Below, piece by piece: positions 4,626 through 6,157 of a DNA stretch of 6,157 bases (position 1 is the first letter of the stretch; every line of letters begins with the position of its first letter). Below the pieces are notes generated by a model, which was given only the letters and a program-made list of their open reading frames with translations, was not told the DNA's origin and searched no databases. Source of the stretch: Bacteroidales bacterium UBA1182 (GTDB lineage Bacteria > Bacteroidota > Bacteroidia > Bacteroidales > Bacteroidaceae); NCBI GenBank assembly GCA_002310015.1, contig DBYQ01000008.1, forward strand, positions 1 through 6,157, given 5' to 3'. A program made the position numbers and the translations under genes.

Positions 4626-5975
4626 ATGAAAAGAAAAATTACACAGCAACTCATAGACTGGAAGAACAGGTCTGACCATAAGCCTCTCATCCTGCAGGGG
4701 GCCCGTCAGGTTGGTAAAACATACATTCTTGAAGAATTTGGGCGCCAACACTATAAGAATTATATCAAGGTGAGCCTTGACCTGGTTACAGATGTCCGCA
4801 ATTTCCTTAAGGACAATATCAATCCTTTGGAAATAATCGCTTATCTGGAAACATTGTACAATGTCAGGATTGTCCCACATGATACACTTGTCATACTGGA
4901 TGAGATTCAGGACTGCAAGCGGGCGCTGCTTGCCCTCAAATATTTCCAGGAGGATTATCCACAGTATGATGTCGTGGCCGCAGGAAGCCTTCTGGGTGTT
5001 GCCGTAAATCAAGGAAACAAGCCGGATCAGGAAGAAACTCAAGAAAAACAGGAAGAAGAGTTTTCATATCCTGTAGGTAAGGTCGATGAGTTGCGCCTTT
5101 ACCCTATGGATTTTGAAGAGTTCCTGTGGGCCATGAATATGGATGTTCTGGCTGAGGATATCCGTACCCACTTCAATTCAAATGAGGCAATGCCGGCTTC
5201 AGTTCATCATTTGGCTCTGGATTATTATCAGCGATACCTTATAATTGGAGGTATGCCTGAGAGCGTAGGAAAATACGTTGAGACCCATAGTTACCTTGAG
5301 TGCCGTACGGTACAGCAGTCCATTCTGCTTGGTTACAATGCCGATATGGTCAAATATGCCAAACCGGGAACCACAGTCAAGATAAGAGCTTGCTTTAACT
5401 CCATTCCTGCGCAGTTGGCCAAAGAGAACCGCAAGTTCCAATACAAGCTTGCGCAAAAAGGCGGTACTGCCAAGATATTCGGCGAGGCAATAGAATGGCT
5501 CATCCTGGCCGGGGTAGTCCATAAGTGCAAATTGATATCCCATGGTTTCATCCCCATCTCGACTCAGGAAGATGACAGTGATTTCAAGATCTATATGTCT
5601 GATATCGGCCTGCTTAACACAAAAGCCCAGATGCCTGCCCAGATGCTCCTCAATTCCATTGAAACTGATAACACCTTCCTTGGTTCCGTAGCAGAGAACT
5701 ACGTTGCTCAGGCTCTCTCTGCCAACGGCATTACTCTCCGTTATTGGAAAAACGATAATACTCAGGAGGTGGAGTACATCCTGCAGGATGGTATGAGTGT
5801 CATTCCCTTAGAGGTCAAGAAAGGCAGGAAGGTTGATGCTATCAGTATGAACAATTTCAAAAAAACCTACAAGTGTCCTTTTGCTTACCGCATATCAGGA
5901 AAAAACTTCGGGATGGCTAATGATATAAAGTCAGTTCCCCTTTATGCTGTTTTCTGCATTGAGGCAAGAGAATGA
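4626..5975 (+). CDS. AAA_14 / DUF4143 ATPase with C-terminal nuclease-like fold
   Basis: The 449-residue protein has Walker A GARQVGKT (residues 25-32), Walker B TLVILDEIQ (87-95) and the sensor strand VVAAGSLLGVAV (116-127). These are followed by FSYPVGKVDELRLYPMDFEE, hallmarks of the AAA_14 domain. The DUF4143 part contains the winged-helix-like middle, IYMSDIGLL, then VAENYVAQAL and a PD-(D/E)xK-like core: Val382-Glu383-Tyr384 and Glu396-Val-Lys398, with Glu replacing the usual Asp at 383. The family is common, often in many copies per genome, with no firmly established physiological role; ATP-dependent DNA-related or toxin/antitoxin-like roles have been proposed. An acidic Gln/Glu-rich insert (about residues 130-145) interrupts the segment between the sensor strand and FSYPVGKVD. 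Its TGA stop (5973-5975) is also the first bases of repeat copy G1. It is monocistronic. Confidence 0.93.
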   Translation: MKRKITQQLIDWKNRSDHKPLILQGARQVGKTYILEEFGRQHYKNYIKVSLDLVTDVRNFLKDNINPLEIIAYLETLYNVRIVPHDTLVILDEIQDCKRALLALKYFQEDYPQYDVVAAGSLLGVAVNQGNKPDQEETQEKQEEEFSYPVGKVDELRLYPMDFEEFLWAMNMDVLAEDIRTHFNSNEAMPASVHHLALDYYQRYLIIGGMPESVGKYVETHSYLECRTVQQSILLGYNADMVKYAKPGTTVKIRACFNSIPAQLAKENRKFQYKLAQKGGTAKIFGEAIEWLILAGVVHKCKLISHGFIPISTQEDDSDFKIYMSDIGLLNTKAQMPAQMLLNSIETDNTFLGSVAENYVAQALSANGITLRYWKNDNTQEVEYILQDGMSVIPLEVKKGRKVDAISMNNFKKTYKCPFAYRISGKNFGMANDIKSVPLYAVFCIEARE

Positions 5976-6000
5976 CACAGAAGTATCAGTTCCCTGACAC
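5973..6000 (+). repeat. Palindromic repeat copy G1 (T subtype), fused to G2
   Basis: The left arm TGACACAG and core AAGTATCAGTTCC are intact, but the right arm reads CTGACAC because it merges with the left arm of G2. The leading TGA is the stop codon of the ATPase gene. Confidence 0.88.
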
Positions 6001-6023
6001 ATTAGGATCAGTTCCCTGTGTCA
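5995..6023 (+). repeat. Palindromic repeat copy G2 (G subtype)
   Basis: TGACACA and TGTGTCA pair over 7 bases around TTAGGATCAGTTCCC. It shares TGACAC with G1, forming a head-to-tail pair with a 22-base period. The minus-strand hydrolase frame ends inside it. Confidence 0.9.
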
Positions 6024-6157
6024 CACGCCCAGACAAATGCCCTGGCCGTCCGTAAAGCAGGCTCCCTAAAGTGCCCGCCCTCGTTCCATTCCAGGAAACT
6101 TCTCACGTCAGGACACCTCTTCAGCAAATCGTAAAGTGCAGTGATATTGTCGGCCAC
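6008..6157 (-). CDS. C-terminal end of an alpha/beta hydrolase, 5' part outside the window
   Basis: A minus-strand frame of 49 residues is open to the window edge: VADNITALYDLLKRC, PDVRSFLEWNEGGHF, REPALRTARAFVWACDTGN. The segment E-W-N-x-G-G-H-F followed by a helix of the type P-x-L-R-T-A-x-A-F-x-W is typical of the catalytic-histidine loop and last helix of alpha/beta serine hydrolases (esterases, acyltransferases), with His29 of the visible part as the likely catalytic base. The nucleophile and acid lie outside the window. The last residues (CDTGN) and the TGA stop (6010-6008) come from repeat copy G2 read on the minus strand, so the original C-terminus was probably slightly different. The gene converges with the ATPase gene. 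Confidence 0.72.
   Translation of the reverse strand: MADNITALYDLLKRCPDVRSFLEWNEGGHFREPALRTARAFVWACDTGN

Noticed and set aside
1040..6023. Integron-like cassette array, with the palindromic repeats as recombination sites.
   Set aside because: The genes face both directions, there is no tyrosine integrase, and the repeats lack the two-box attC layout.
1040..6023. CRISPR array from the regularly similar 27-base repeats.
   Set aside because: Spacing varies from 22 bases to over 1 kb with genes between, and no cas genes are present.

Overview
The window looks like a chromosomal segment from a Bacteroidales bacterium (Bacteroides/Prevotella/Phocaeicola type). Several start regions carry the Bacteroidetes -7 element TAnnTTTG instead of an E. 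coli-type -10. The protein families (PorT-like outer-membrane barrel, phosphodiester-glycosidase-like lipoprotein, AAA_14/DUF4143 ATPase, flavoredoxin-like flavin reductase) are common in that order. No integrase, transposase, CRISPR array, rRNA or tRNA is visible.

Layout from left to right. (1) 2-436 (+) is the 3' part of a GNAT acetyltransferase cut by the window edge. (2) 677-1048 (+) is a small Cys-rich DUF6144/V4R-like protein. (3) 1285-1992 (-) is an outer-membrane beta-barrel protein with a strong terminator. (4) 2038-2773 has no protein gene but is dense in signals. It holds a promoter, inverted repeats, the second copy of an ~84-bp direct repeat, a minus-strand promoter-to-terminator unit that may be a small RNA, an orphan terminator, a 33-bp tandem repeat and two copies of a short palindromic repeat. 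(5) 2774-3541 (+) is a lipoprotein resembling NAGPA/DUF2233 phosphodiester glycosidases. (6) 3797-4363 (-) is a flavin-reductase-like protein, followed downstream on the same strand by a 38-codon remnant that looks like a flavodoxin C-terminus (3660-3776). (7) 4626-5975 (+) is an AAA_14/DUF4143 ATPase. (8) 6008-6157 (-) is the C-terminal end of an alpha/beta hydrolase running off the window.

The genes do not form one pathway or operon; orientation changes repeatedly and most have their own promoter-like signal. What links them is a family of eight short imperfect palindromes (arms TGACACAG and CTGTGTCA around an AAGKATCAGTTCC core). They lie in the intergenic spaces, all in the same orientation, in two subtypes (K = T or G). 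In four cases a reading frame ends inside a copy. This REP/BIME-like architecture, together with the direct repeat downstream of two terminators and the putative small RNA, is the most interesting content. I see no clear new defence, mobile or metabolic system.
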